Assembly: GCF_001541345.2 (NCBI RefSeq) | Contig: NZ_LMVL02000005.1 | Coordinates: 1 to 64,000, forward strand | Origin: Gillisella vitis | GTDB lineage: Bacteria; Pseudomonadota; Alphaproteobacteria; Rhizobiales; Rhizobiaceae | Length of the DNA: 64,000 nucleotides | Direction: 5' to 3' | Notes under the pieces: generated by a model | Seen by the model: the letters and a program-made list of their open reading frames with translations, nothing else | What the model was told of the DNA's origin: nothing | Database searches by the model: none | In this document: positions 38,369-47,753 of the stretch, piece after piece | How positions within the stretch are numbered: position 1 is the stretch's first letter | Layout of the letters: each line of letters begins with the position of its first letter | Translations under genes and position numbers: made by a program

Positions 38369-38689
38369 ATGGCTACGGTAAAAGTTGATGCAAACAATTT
38401 CGAAGCGGAAGTTCTACAGTCTGTAGAGCCTGTCGTGGTGGACTTCTGGGCCGAATGGTGTGGCCCCTGCAAGATGATCGCCCCCAGCCTGGATGAAATC
38501 TCCACGGAACTGGCCGGCAAGGTCAAGATCGCCAAGCTCAACATTGACGAAAACCCAGAACTCGCCGCCAAATTCGGCGTCCGCTCTATTCCCACCCTCG
38601 CCATGTTCAAGGGCGGCGAAGTAGCCGATATCAAAGTCGGTGCCGCCCCGAAGACGGCCCTGTCCAGCTGGATCGCTGGCGCTGCTTGA
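38369..38689 (+). CDS. trxA: Thioredoxin 1
   Basis: A 106-residue cytosolic thioredoxin with active site [10 protein letters not shown], the cis-Pro in RSIPTLAMF and usual length. An AAGGAG ribosome site lies seven bases before ATG. In other rhizobia trxA directly follows addA on the same strand; here addA ends nearly 29 kb away on the other strand. It ends at a good terminator. Confidence 0.97.
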   Translation: MATVKVDANNFEAEVLQSVEPVVVDFWAEWCGPCKMIAPSLDEISTELAGKVKIAKLNIDENPELAAKFGVRSIPTLAMFKGGEVADIKVGAAPKTALSSWIAGAA

Positions 38690-38714
38690 GTGGTGTGTGA
38701 GAATTTTGAATGCG

Positions 38715-38741
38715 AAAAGCCCGGTTTTTCCGGGCTTTTTT
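38715..38741 (+). terminator. Rho-independent terminator of trxA
   Basis: Stem AAAAGCCCGG / CCGGGCTTTT with a five-T loop and a T-run after it; it is symmetric and could also serve the convergent gene at 38764. Confidence 0.92.
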
Positions 38742-38763
38742 GTTGGGGTTTTAAATTCTTAAG

Positions 38764-39669
38764 TCAGGCGGGATAGCGCCGTGCCATTGGCGGTTGAACA
38801 CCATTTCGGAAATTCCGGTCCGACATTTGTCTGACAATCTCTGACACAATGTATTGAGCGCCCATCACAAGATGACCGACCTCTCTTCGATTAGGTTGTG
38901 TGGCCGAGTATCGGTTCGGCACATAAGGAGGCTGTTTCGCAATCACTCGATTCACACGAGCACCATCGAATTTGCTCCAACCAGCCTGCACGAAGTCGGC
39001 AATCTTAGCATTGTTGTGGTTGAACTGCATTTTAATCTCAAGCTCATTTAGGCCCAGCGCCGCCGCGCCGGATTTTAACGCCAATTCGGTGGCAAGGAGT
39101 GAACTCTGCACGGCTCCCCTATAATCATAACCACCTGTTAAAACAGCAGAGGCAGAATGTAGGTGTAGCCGCGAAAGTCCAACGTAGCGAACAACAAGCT
39201 CGTTTTTGACGAACGGTTCCTTCAATTCCTGCGTTCCGTATTGGACGTCGGCTATGTCTGAAAACTGATCGAAAAAAGTCTCGACCTCCTCTTGTTCGGT
39301 TTGGATAATTCGAAGTTGAACAGGAGTAAGGTCTACAAATTCAAAAGGGTTTATAACGGCTTGCCCAAACACATGCGGAACGCCGACACGTGCGAAGATG
39401 TCCCGGTACATGAAAACGCCAATGTGGCCTCCCATTGCAATATCCTGCTTACGGTAAATCGACGCAAAAGCACCTTCAATTCGTTGGAGGATTTCAGACT
39501 TTCCGTGTCCGGCAATCACGTAATCGCCGCCATAACCAAGCTTTTTCATAACCGCTATAGGCACACTCTCGTAACGTTGCTTTATGTCTTCTCCTGCATC
39601 AAATAGTTCTTTGTCAGTTGTCCCGACCAAATAAAGCAGTTTCTCATATGTGCTATCGTGTATCTTCAT
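38764..39669 (-). CDS. Hypothetical protein with HEPN-like C-terminal domain
   Basis: A 301-residue cytosolic protein of unknown function. The first about 170 residues match nothing I recognise. The last about 110 residues look like a HEPN domain: a helix with Ala/Leu pattern (QSSLLATELALKSGAAALG), then KMQFNHNNAKIADFV, and a closing NRYSATQPNRREVGHLVMGA helix, which also offers an R-x4-H string (RREVGH). HEPN proteins are often RNases in toxin, defence or stress systems. The gene is poorer in GC than its neighbours and lies in an AT-rich setting between trxA and folC, which suggests acquisition. ATG 39669 (MKIHDSTYEKLL) is the likely start. No partner antitoxin gene is next to it. Confidence 0.6.
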   Translation of the reverse strand: MKIHDSTYEKLLYLVGTTDKELFDAGEDIKQRYESVPIAVMKKLGYGGDYVIAGHGKSEILQRIEGAFASIYRKQDIAMGGHIGVFMYRDIFARVGVPHVFGQAVINPFEFVDLTPVQLRIIQTEQEEVETFFDQFSDIADVQYGTQELKEPFVKNELVVRYVGLSRLHLHSASAVLTGGYDYRGAVQSSLLATELALKSGAAALGLNELEIKMQFNHNNAKIADFVQAGWSKFDGARVNRVIAKQPPYVPNRYSATQPNRREVGHLVMGAQYIVSEIVRQMSDRNFRNGVQPPMARRYPA

Positions 39670-39910
39670 AGCAAAAAAATAGCACACTAGACGTGTATTT
39701 AAATAAATTTTCCATCATAAGTTTCGTGTATTTTTTACAAAAAATATTAAGGGTTGCGCAGAGTTAGAGTAAAAAATCCCCGCCTTGTGCGGATCAAGGC
39801 GCTCGTTTGCCAACAATAGCCGCTAGCATCTCAACATAAATATACCCACAGCCCGGTCGTGCTACCTATCTCCTTGCAGCCAAACGTCAGCACCATGCTC
39901 TTTCGTAAGA

Positions 39911-40576
39911 TCATTCTGACCTCACCTCCCCCTGCGGCCACCGTCTCAACGCCTCTCGCCCCGCATCCGTCAACCCATAAACGCCGCGCCCAACCCGCTC
40001 AAACCAACCATAGACATTGGACAGCAAAATCTTGCCCGCATCCGGGACCGCTTTGCGCACATCGCCAACCCGCATCGGCCCAGCGACAAGAATTGCGGCA
40101 CAGGAAAGGGCGTTTTGGCGGTAGGCGGTCATCACAGGTATCCGGGTGCTGCCACCAAGGGCGGGGTCGCCGCGCCGGGTCTGGTGTTCGCGCATTAGGC
40201 GTGAGCGTCGTTTCGGATTGGTGCGTGGCATGGGCGAGACGGAGCCAACGATGATGCTGACGTCGCCGGTGGCGGAGACGCCGAGCATGCCGATGCCGAG
40301 ACGGCGGCAGAGGTCGCGGTAGCGCTTGTCGGCCTCCCGCCCCCTGCCCTTGGCCGAGATTTTCGCGGCAATCCAGACCTCGTCGGATATGGCTGCCCGG
40401 TCCACGGCCTGGAGGATGAGTTCCAGATTGAAACTCAGTTTCAGTTCGCAGATCACCACGACGGATGGATCGTCGGCACTCAGGCCAACGAGATCGCAGC
40501 CGCCGATTTCGCCTTTGACGGTATAGCCTGCTTTTTCGAGAAACGATTTCACGGGTAGATAAAGGGATGTTTCCAT
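39911..40576 (-). CDS. DUF2161 family protein, predicted PD-(D/E)XK nuclease fold
   Basis: A 221-residue protein of DUF2161, which is classed as a putative PD-(D/E)XK-type phosphodiesterase. The core is GGCDLVGLSADDPSVVVICE followed by LKLSF, giving the D-(x)n-ExK pattern near residues 25-45. The C-terminal part (residues about 165-220) looks like a winged helix (AGKILLSNVYGWFERVGRGV). Start is METSLYLPV at 40576; an ATG four codons earlier is possible. Function is unknown. The stop lies 241 bases beyond the HEPN-like gene start, in the same direction. Confidence 0.78.
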   Translation of the reverse strand: METSLYLPVKSFLEKAGYTVKGEIGGCDLVGLSADDPSVVVICELKLSFNLELILQAVDRAAISDEVWIAAKISAKGRGREADKRYRDLCRRLGIGMLGVSATGDVSIIVGSVSPMPRTNPKRRSRLMREHQTRRGDPALGGSTRIPVMTAYRQNALSCAAILVAGPMRVGDVRKAVPDAGKILLSNVYGWFERVGRGVYGLTDAGREALRRWPQGEVRSE

Positions 40577-40590
40577 AGGGGATAGCATAC

Positions 40591-40660
40591 CAGAGTATTT
40601 CCAGGAAATTGCGTAACGGTTTCCGTCCGGAAAGGCGTAAAAACAATAGGATAGAGTGCG
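40591..40660. repeat. RIME-like element, copy 2 (inverted relative to 5012-5114)
   Basis: The reverse complement shares TTTCCGGACGGAAA, TTTCCTGGAAAT and GTTTTTA-like segments in the same order with copy 1 between actS and actR. It is more diverged and keeps mainly the second palindrome. Confidence 0.65.
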
Positions 40661-40714
40661 TCAGTTTTTCATGAGACAGGACACAACAATTTAGCTCAGC
40701 GTGTTTGGCTTCCC

Positions 40715-40860
40715 CCTCACCCCTCCTCCGCTTTGCTCGGCGGACCTCTCCCCGCTGGGGAGAGGAGATCCGAAACGCTGCGGTTCTTTCCCTCTTCTCC
40801 CCAGCGGGGAGAAGGTGGCGGCAGAGGCAAGAGGGGGCGGCGAAGCCGAAAACAGCTGGT
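40715..40860. repeat. Paired GC-rich palindromes of a dispersed rhizobial type
   Basis: Two 21-base palindromes at 40745-40765 (centre CCCCGCTGGGG) and 40794-40814 (centre CCCCAGCGGGG) are inverted with respect to each other, so the whole block can fold into a long cruciform. Flanking CCCCTC and GAGGGGG strings extend the outer stem. Confidence 0.75.
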
Positions 40861-41013
40861 CGCGGACTATGTTTCCATGAAAAACTGAACGCTCTAATAT
40901 GGAGACGCATCCGACCACCCTATACCGCAATGGCGGGAACACCATGATTCGATGGCTGACCGTCACCCTGTTCCAAGGTAGCCGCAGCACTTGGGTCGAA
41001 TTACCAATCTGCC

Positions 41014-42357
41014 CTATCTCGGCGGCGTGCCATTATCCGCCAACACATTGCCGACCACGTAAAGCGACCCACCAATCAGGATTCGCGGTGCAATCTCTTC
41101 TGCATTAACCCGGCTACGAATTGCCTCCAGCGCTTCCGCGACCGACGAGACCGGTTCTGCGGGAATTCCGGCATCGTAGGCAGAGCTGGCCAGCGCCACT
41201 GGGTCTAAGGCGGCGTCGGTGCCGCGGATTGGCACGGTGAAGGCCTGGATGGCCAGGCCTTCAAACGCTTTGAAATAGCCAAGCGGATCCTTGGTGTTGA
41301 GCATGCCAGTAATCAGGTAGAGCGGGCGGGACTGGCGCTCTTCAAAGCCCGCCATGGCCTCGGCAATCACCTCTCCGGCACCGGGATTATGGCCGCCATC
41401 CACCCAGATTTCGGCGCCCTTCGGCGCATGGGCCAGCAATGCGCCTTCCGTCAGTCTTTGCAGGCGGCCCGGCCATTCGACGCTGTGCATCGCCGCTTCG
41501 GCCATGGCTTCGGTGACAGTGAAGCCAGCCGAGCGCACGGCGCGGATGGCTGCTGCGGCATTGGCGAACTGGTGGCGGCCCGGAAGTTTTGGCAGGGGCA
41601 GATCCATCAGGCCAGTTTCATCCTGATAGACCAGCCGCCCATGTTCCTCGAACGCCAGATAATCCTGGCCGAACACCGAGAGCGGACAGCCCAATCGCTC
41701 GGCAATATCCACCAGCGCCTCGCGGGCAGCGGCAAATTCCTGGTGGCCGATCACCACCGGTCGCCGTCTTTTCATGATCCCGGCTTTCTCAGCGGCAATC
41801 AGTTCCACTCGGTCGCCCAGATAGGCCTGATGGTCAAAAGAGATCGGCATGATGACGGAGACAGCGGGCCGATCCACCACATTGGTGCAATCCAGCCGCC
41901 CACCCATGCCGACTTCCATGATGACCGCATCGGCGGGAATTTCAGAAAACAGCAGGAAAGCGGCAGCCGTCAAAATTTCAAAAACGGTGATGTGCTGGCC
42001 CGCATTGGCGACAGCCACCCGTCTCAAGGCATCGGCCAGCAATCCATCGTCAACGATCTGCCCTTTGCCGCCTTTAACGCCAATCCGGTAGCGCTCGTGC
42101 CAATTGACCAAATGCGGGGAGGTGTGGACATGAACGGCAAGGCCGCCAGCTTCCAGCAGCGCCCGGGAAAAGGCGCTGACGGAGCCTTTGCCATTGGTGC
42201 CAGCCACATGGATGACCGGCGGCAATCTGTCCTGTGGATTGCCCAGCACTTCGAGCAAGCGCCGCATCCGCTCCAGGGTCATATCAAAACCCTTGGGATG
42301 CAACTGCATCAATTCATTGATGACCTGTTCAGCCTGGCTCAGCGTATTCTCTATCAT
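41014..42357 (-). CDS. folC: Bifunctional folylpolyglutamate/dihydrofolate synthase
   Basis: A 447-residue Mur-ligase-like enzyme that adds glutamate to folates. The P-loop is HVAGTNGKGSVSAF near residue 48, the conserved TSPHLVNWHERYRI follows, and VDGGHNPGAGEVIA is the C-terminal domain signature. ATG 42357 (MIENTLSQAEQ) is the likely start, since the seven codons before it are not conserved. It follows accD (107 bases) in the trpF-trpB-trpA-accD-folC run. Confidence 0.95.
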   Translation of the reverse strand: MIENTLSQAEQVINELMQLHPKGFDMTLERMRRLLEVLGNPQDRLPPVIHVAGTNGKGSVSAFSRALLEAGGLAVHVHTSPHLVNWHERYRIGVKGGKGQIVDDGLLADALRRVAVANAGQHITVFEILTAAAFLLFSEIPADAVIMEVGMGGRLDCTNVVDRPAVSVIMPISFDHQAYLGDRVELIAAEKAGIMKRRRPVVIGHQEFAAAREALVDIAERLGCPLSVFGQDYLAFEEHGRLVYQDETGLMDLPLPKLPGRHQFANAAAAIRAVRSAGFTVTEAMAEAAMHSVEWPGRLQRLTEGALLAHAPKGAEIWVDGGHNPGAGEVIAEAMAGFEERQSRPLYLITGMLNTKDPLGYFKAFEGLAIQAFTVPIRGTDAALDPVALASSAYDAGIPAEPVSSVAEALEAIRSRVNAEEIAPRILIGGSLYVVGNVLADNGTPPR

Positions 42358-42464
42358 GGGGCGGTTCCAGGCTTGCAAGTCGTTTTAAGGGCCGGAAACA
42401 GTAAACTGCTCCCGGCTTTAAGCATGTCATCCGGCACATGCCGTCAGTATATCATCCAAGGCGA

Positions 42465-43385
42465 TCAAGCGGAAACGGCGCGCGAAGCCTCGATGACCGA
42501 CAAGGTCTTGTCATCATTGGCACCAACCACCGTTGCAGGCTGCCGGGTCAGGATTTTCAGAGTACGAGCCAGGGTCGCTGGAATATCGTGACGCTTGACC
42601 ACCATATCGACCATGCCGTGCTCCAGCAGATATTCCGAGGTCTGGAAGCCCTCCGGCAGCTTTTCGCGGATGGTCTGCTCGATCACACGCTTACCGGCAA
42701 AGCAGATTTCAGCACCCGGCTCAGCGATATGCAGATCGCCGAGCATGGCATAGGAAGCCGTGACCCCGCCCGTGGTCGGATTGGTCAGCACAACGATGTA
42801 AGGCAGGCCCGCTTCCTTCAACATATCGACGGCAACCGTGGTGCGCGGCAATTGCATCAACGACAGGATGCCTTCCTGCATGCGGGCGCCGCCCGAAGCC
42901 GGGAACATCACCAGCGGGCATTTCTCCGCAATGGCACGCTCGAACGCCTTGACGATGGCTTCACCGGCAGCAATGCCGAGCGACCCGCCCATGAAGTTGA
43001 ATTCATGCACGACGGCCACCAGCTTCAGGCCCTCGACCGTGCCGAGACCGGCGACAATCGTGTCTTCCTGCTCGGTCTTGGTGCGGCTATCCTTCAGGCG
43101 GTCGCTGTATTTCTTCGAATCGCGGAACTTCAGGGGGTCCTGCGCCACTTTCGGCTGGGCAAATGCTTCGTACTTGCCACCATCAAACAGGTCGGCCAGC
43201 CGCGCCTTGGCAGGCATTTTCATATGATAGCCGGAGGCGGGAACAACCCATTTGTTCTCTTCCAGATCCTTATGAAAGACCATTTCGCCGGTTTCGGGGC
43301 ACTTGATCCAGAGATTGTCCGGAACATCGCGACGGCCCAGCATGGAATTGATGCGGGGGCGAACGTAATTGGTAATCCAGTTCAC
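42465..43385 (-). CDS. accD: Acetyl-CoA carboxylase carboxyltransferase subunit beta
   Basis: A 306-residue beta subunit of acetyl-CoA carboxylase for fatty-acid synthesis. The carboxyltransferase core has [40 protein letters not shown] and [12 protein letters not shown]. The start is GTG at 43385 ([15 protein letters not shown]) with GGAG upstream; a longer open frame exists but lacks conservation. The N-terminal zinc ribbon is degenerate: only the first of the four cysteines ([10 protein letters not shown]) remains. trpA precedes it by 134 bases. Confidence 0.96.
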   Translation of the reverse strand: MNWITNYVRPRINSMLGRRDVPDNLWIKCPETGEMVFHKDLEENKWVVPASGYHMKMPAKARLADLFDGGKYEAFAQPKVAQDPLKFRDSKKYSDRLKDSRTKTEQEDTIVAGLGTVEGLKLVAVVHEFNFMGGSLGIAAGEAIVKAFERAIAEKCPLVMFPASGGARMQEGILSLMQLPRTTVAVDMLKEAGLPYIVVLTNPTTGGVTASYAMLGDLHIAEPGAEICFAGKRVIEQTIREKLPEGFQTSEYLLEHGMVDMVVKRHDIPATLARTLKILTRQPATVVGANDDKTLSVIEASRAVSA

Positions 43386-43519
43386 TTTGAATACTCCTTG
43401 ATCGAGCACTTCCGGGATCGGCGGGCCGGCATCCGAAAAGGCTGAAAACAGACAATCAGGAAGAGGTAGAGCCCGTTCGGGCTCCGCGTCTTCCAAGGCA
43501 ATAGCCCATTTTAGAAGGA

Positions 43520-44359
43520 CTATTGCGCAGCCGCAAGCCGGGCGGTCTGGACGCCGCTTGCCAGCCCACGCACTAGGGTTACCACCGATTGCACGGTATC
43601 CGCCGTTGCCTTATCATCCTTGGTCAGGCTGAGTGCGACCTGATTGACGATGGCCGTACCAACCACGACGCCATCGGCGCTGGCGCCAATCAGCCTTGCA
43701 TGTTCCGCCGTCTTCACGCCGAAGCCAACGCAGATCGGCAGATCGGTATGGGCTTTGATCCGTCCGACAGCACCGGCAACCTTGGACGGATCGGGCAAAG
43801 CCGAGCCGGTAATGCCGTTCATAGACACATAATAGACGAATCCAGAGGTGTTTTGCAGCACCATCGGCAAGCGCTTCTCATCCGTGGTCGGTGTCGCCAG
43901 ACGGATGAAATTGATGTCGCGCTGGCGGGCGGGCAGGCACAATTCATCATCCATTTCCGGTGGAAGATCGACGACGATCAAGCCATCAATGCCCGCTTCC
44001 AACGCGTCATCCAGAAATTTTTCGACGCCGTAGACGTAGATCGGATTGTAATACCCCATCATGACGATCGGCGTAGCCTGATCGTCCTTGCGGAATTCCC
44101 GCGCCATATCCAGGGTTTTTACCAGGGTCTGCCCGGCCTTCAGAGCGCGCTGACCGGCCATTTGGATGGCTGGACCATCCGCCATCGGGTCGGAAAACGG
44201 CATTCCCAGCTCGATCACATCAGCACCGGCCCCCGGCAAGGCCTTCATGATGGCGACCGACGTTTCGAAATCCGGATCGCCGCCCATGAAATAAGTGACG
44301 AGAGCCGGACGGCCCTCTTCCTTCAGATCGGCGAACCGCTTGTCCATACGCTGCGTCAT
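43520..44359 (-). CDS. trpA: Tryptophan synthase alpha chain
   Basis: A 279-residue (beta/alpha)8 barrel that cleaves indole-glycerol phosphate. Catalytic Glu is in [18 protein letters not shown] and catalytic Asp is in [10 protein letters not shown]. Start ATG 44359 lies one base after the trpB stop (TGATATG), so the genes are coupled. Length is normal. Confidence 0.97.
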   Translation of the reverse strand: MTQRMDKRFADLKEEGRPALVTYFMGGDPDFETSVAIMKALPGAGADVIELGMPFSDPMADGPAIQMAGQRALKAGQTLVKTLDMAREFRKDDQATPIVMMGYYNPIYVYGVEKFLDDALEAGIDGLIVVDLPPEMDDELCLPARQRDINFIRLATPTTDEKRLPMVLQNTSGFVYYVSMNGITGSALPDPSKVAGAVGRIKAHTDLPICVGFGVKTAEHARLIGASADGVVVGTAIVNQVALSLTKDDKATADTVQSVVTLVRGLASGVQTARLAAAQ

Positions 44360-44360
44360 A

Positions 44361-45581
44361 TCAGAGCCCCATTCCCAGAATCTTGCCGACTGTGAAGATG
44401 TCCTTATCACCGCGCCCGCAGAGGTTCATCAGGATGATCTCGTCCTTGCCCATTTTCGGAGCGCGCTTCATCACTTCGGCCAGGGCGTGGCTGGGTTCGA
44501 GAGCCGGAATAATGCCTTCCGTACGGGTCAGAAGCTGGAAAGCCTCAAGCGCTTCGGTATCCATGATCGGCACATATTCAACGCGGCCCATATCCTTCAA
44601 CCAGGAATGCTCAGGACCGATACCCGGGTAATCAAGCCCGGCGGAAATCGAATGGCCATCCTTGATCTGTCCATCGCTGTCTTGCAGCAGATAGGTGCGG
44701 TTGCCATGCAGGACGCCAGGGGTTCCAGCAGTCAGCGAGGCGCAATGTTCATTGCCATCAAGCCCTTTGCCGCCAGCTTCGACGCCGATCATCCGTACGC
44801 TCTCATCGTCCAGAAACGGATGGAACAGGCCGATCGCGTTGGACCCACCACCGACAGCAGCCACAAGCATATCCGGCAGGCGGCCTTCGGCAGCCATCAT
44901 CTGGTCGCGGGATTCCTTGCCGATCACCGACTGGAACTCGCGGACCATTTCCGGATAGGGATGCGGACCGGCAGCCGTGCCAATCATGTAATAGGTTTCA
45001 TCGACATTGGTGACCCAGTCGCGCAGGGCCTCGTTCATCGCATCCTTCAAGGTGCCATGCCCTGAACTCACCGGGCGAACTTCCGCGCCGAGCAGCTTCA
45101 TGCGGAACACGTTCGGTGCCTGGCGCTCCACATCGGTGGCGCCCATATAGACGATGCAGGGCAGGCCGAAGCGGGCTGCGACCGTGGCCGAGGCCACGCC
45201 GTGCTGACCGGCACCGGTCTCGGCGATGATCCGGGTCTTGCCCATGCGCTTGGCCAGCAAGATCTGACCGAGACAATTGTTGATCTTGTGCGAACCGGTA
45301 TGGTTCAACTCATCGCGCTTGAAATAGATCTTGGCGCCACCAAGCTCCGCCGTCAGCCGCTCGGCAAAATAGAGCGGGCTCGGACGCCCGGTATAATGAG
45401 TGTTGAGGTGATCGAGTTCAGCCTTGAAGCTGGGGTCGGTCTTGGCCTTTTCCCATTCCGCCTGCAGATCGAGGATCAGCGGCATCAAGGTTTCGGCCAC
45501 GAAGCGGCCTCCGAAAATGCCGAAACGGCCATCTTCATCCGGCCCGGACCGGAAGGAATTCGGGATTGGGTTCTGGTTCAC
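44361..45581 (-). CDS. trpB: Tryptophan synthase beta chain
   Basis: A 406-residue PLP enzyme that joins indole and serine. The PLP lysine is in [16 protein letters not shown], and the phosphate-binding loop is [10 protein letters not shown]. It starts with GTG (45579-45581) that overlaps the trpF stop as GTGA. Confidence 0.97.
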   Translation of the reverse strand: MNQNPIPNSFRSGPDEDGRFGIFGGRFVAETLMPLILDLQAEWEKAKTDPSFKAELDHLNTHYTGRPSPLYFAERLTAELGGAKIYFKRDELNHTGSHKINNCLGQILLAKRMGKTRIIAETGAGQHGVASATVAARFGLPCIVYMGATDVERQAPNVFRMKLLGAEVRPVSSGHGTLKDAMNEALRDWVTNVDETYYMIGTAAGPHPYPEMVREFQSVIGKESRDQMMAAEGRLPDMLVAAVGGGSNAIGLFHPFLDDESVRMIGVEAGGKGLDGNEHCASLTAGTPGVLHGNRTYLLQDSDGQIKDGHSISAGLDYPGIGPEHSWLKDMGRVEYVPIMDTEALEAFQLLTRTEGIIPALEPSHALAEVMKRAPKMGKDEIILMNLCGRGDKDIFTVGKILGMGL

Positions 45582-46252
45582 TGTACACTCCCTGAAACCG
45601 GCGCTGTGGCCGTTGCCAGCCTGACGGCGGCGAAGAACTGATCCATCCGTTCGAGATCCTTGACGCCTGGCGCGCTTTCGACGCCGGAAGATACATCCAG
45701 GCCTCGCGCTCCCGTCTCGGCAAGGGCTTGCCCGACATTGTCCTTGTTGAGCCCACCCGAAAGCATGTAATCGACGTCTGCGTCAAGATCGCGCAGCAGA
45801 CGCCAATCAAAGGTGACACCATTGCCGCCCGGCAGATCGGAGCCTTCAGGCGCCTTGGCATCCAGCAGAAAACGGTCTGCTATCCCTATATAGGCATCAA
45901 TCTGCAAAAGATCAGCGGGTTCGCGGATGGAAAACACCTTCATGACAGGAAGACCGTAGAGCGCCTTGATGGTCAGCACCTGTTCCGGGCTTTCATGGCC
46001 ATGCAATTGCAGGATATCCGGCTTCAGCAGATAGACGATATCATCAAGGTCATCGGTGTCCGCATCGACGGTGACGGCAACGATCTTTGCCCTGCCTCGC
46101 GCCTTTTCGGCAATGCGTCCGGCGATATCGGGTTCGATATGTCTTGGGCTTTTCTCAAAGAAGATGAAGCCGACATGGGTGGCGCCAAGGGTGACAGCCT
46201 TTTCGACGGCTTCCTCGGTCTTCAATCCACAAATTTTGACATCAGGTTTCAT
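45578..46252 (-). CDS. trpF: Phosphoribosylanthranilate isomerase
   Basis: A 224-residue barrel enzyme of tryptophan synthesis. The catalytic Cys is in [13 protein letters not shown] near residue 7 and the catalytic Asp is in [17 protein letters not shown] nearby regions, with phosphate loop [10 protein letters not shown]. It heads the trpF-trpB-trpA-accD-folC cluster, 41 bases after the metallopeptidase gene. Confidence 0.96.
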   Translation of the reverse strand: MKPDVKICGLKTEEAVEKAVTLGATHVGFIFFEKSPRHIEPDIAGRIAEKARGRAKIVAVTVDADTDDLDDIVYLLKPDILQLHGHESPEQVLTIKALYGLPVMKVFSIREPADLLQIDAYIGIADRFLLDAKAPEGSDLPGGNGVTFDWRLLRDLDADVDYMLSGGLNKDNVGQALAETGARGLDVSSGVESAPGVKDLERMDQFFAAVRLATATAPVSGSVQ

Positions 46253-46293
46253 GTCAGCGAAGTGACATGAAATCGCCGCGGAGTCGAGCCAAA

Positions 46294-47058
46294 TCAGTCA
46301 AAATCGAGGGCATGCAATTCCGATCCATGCCGCTTCAACCAGGTCTTGGCCTCATCCATGCCCGGGCAAAGACGTTTGCACAGCGCCCAGAATTGCGGGC
46401 CATGGTTCATTTCCTTCAAATGCGCCACCTCATGGGCAGCGAGATAGTCGATCACCGAGGGGGGCGCCATGACAATGCGCCAGGAAAAGCTTAAATTCCC
46501 CTCCCAGGAGCAAGAGCCCCAACGGCTTCGGGTGTCCTTCAGGGCCAGGCTTTTTGCCGGTTTTCCAAGTCGCCCGGTATGAATGGCGACCAGCCGCTCC
46601 AGATCAAGCCGTGCTTCCTTTTTCAGAAAAGCCGACAGCCGGCGACCGGCATGTTCCGGCAGGCCGCTGATGCGGATCACCGGCTCACCATCCTCTACCG
46701 CCGTCTGGCTGATACCGCGCAGCTGACCGGTATGCACAATACGATGTGCAACGCCGCGCAGCGAGATCATGCCCCCTGCCCTGACTTTCGTATCATCGGA
46801 AAAGCGTGCCAGTTTGTTTTCCAGCCAGCCGCGATGCCGCTCGATAAAATCGTTGACGTCGCCTTTACGCACCCCTTTGGGAATGGTCATTTTCAGGCCC
46901 CGACCACCGGGCTCGATCCGCAGGGTAATGCGGGTGGCGCGCAGGTTTTCGCGAATGGCAAGCGGCACCGCACGCCCGGCCACGATCAACTCGCGGCTTT
47001 CCGGAACTTTCGGCTTTTTCACCGCTGTGGTCGGACTTCGCAAAAACAAGGGAAACAT
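46294..47058 (-). CDS. YgjP-like M48-type metallopeptidase
   Basis: A 254-residue protein of the YgjP/DUF45 family. The zinc-binding motif HEVAHLKEMNHGPQFW gives HExxH and the third His. The upstream SRWGSCSWEGNLSFSWRIVM is the family signature. There is no signal peptide, so it should be cytosolic. Substrates are unknown. It lies just upstream of trpF on the same strand and could be cotranscribed. Confidence 0.9.
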   Translation of the reverse strand: MFPLFLRSPTTAVKKPKVPESRELIVAGRAVPLAIRENLRATRITLRIEPGGRGLKMTIPKGVRKGDVNDFIERHRGWLENKLARFSDDTKVRAGGMISLRGVAHRIVHTGQLRGISQTAVEDGEPVIRISGLPEHAGRRLSAFLKKEARLDLERLVAIHTGRLGKPAKSLALKDTRSRWGSCSWEGNLSFSWRIVMAPPSVIDYLAAHEVAHLKEMNHGPQFWALCKRLCPGMDEAKTWLKRHGSELHALDFD

Positions 47059-47115
47059 CTGGGTCTTTTACCTGATTCGCTCCAGTCTTGGCCTTATATC
47101 ACTGATCTAGAGCTC

Positions 47116-47153
47116 ATAAAAAAGGCCGAGATCCAAAAGGACCTCGGCCTTTA
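47116..47153 (-). terminator. Rho-independent terminator after the DUF2852 gene
   Basis: Stem AAAGGCCGAG(A/G)TCC with loop and T-run on the minus strand (the AAAAAA at 47118-47123 on the plus strand). Confidence 0.9.
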
Positions 47154-47169
47154 TCGAAATACATGATGA

Positions 47170-47616
47170 TCAGTCCTGAGTGAAGGTCTGGACATCGCTG
47201 CCGCGCTCATCCCGGCGGTTGGCATTACGCTGGTTCATGAAGCGGTTGAATTCATCCTGATCCTTGGCGCGCTGCAATTCCAGGACATAGGCCTCGAATT
47301 CCTCACGCATTTCTTCAAGCTTGCGACGTTCCTGCTCGATGCGCTCCAGTTCTGCGACACGCCATTCATCGAAGGCGAGGTTACCACTGGAAGCGCTAAA
47401 GCGGTTGCGATTGCGTGAGCGGCGGCTGCCGCAGCATTTTGAAAACATGGCGTCCATAGCCTCATTTGCGTTCCGTTTCGATGTGCGGAAGCGATCGCCC
47501 CATAAAATATAGGCAAGCATGGCAAGGCCAAGCGGCCAGAAGATCACGAAGCCGAGCACCATCATGGCAATCGTCGCAGGCGTCCAGCCTGGACGCAGCA
47601 ATGCTGATTGGTTCAT
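47170..47616 (-). CDS. DUF2852 family membrane protein
   Basis: A 148-residue protein of DUF2852, common in rhizobia and relatives. A hydrophobic helix (TIAMMVLGFVIFWPLGLAML) follows the start MNQSALLRPGW. The rest is charged and rich in Glu/Arg (residues about 75-140, RVAELERIEQERRKLEEMRE), probably coiled coil. Start ATG 47616 has GAGGA upstream; the frame opens 26 codons earlier without conservation. Function is unknown. Confidence 0.88.
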   Translation of the reverse strand: MNQSALLRPGWTPATIAMMVLGFVIFWPLGLAMLAYILWGDRFRTSKRNANEAMDAMFSKCCGSRRSRNRNRFSASSGNLAFDEWRVAELERIEQERRKLEEMREEFEAYVLELQRAKDQDEFNRFMNQRNANRRDERGSDVQTFTQD

Positions 47617-47753
47617 TCCATTATCCTCGTTATGTCCGGCAAGCACCATGCGACCGGACATATTCGAGATGGGAATGGCGGGTACAACCTTCAAGCGTGC
47701 GTCATTCGCAATTTGCTAAATCACTCGAAAAATTCGGGAAATTCGATTTTCCC

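Larger units (their letters stand above)
40577..41013. other. Repeat-rich gap between folC and the DUF2161 gene
   Basis: About 440 bases with no credible gene. It holds a RIME-like element at 40591-40660 and a pair of GC-rich palindromes at 40715-40860. The ends of folC (41014) and any promoter for DUF2161 must be here. Confidence 0.6.
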
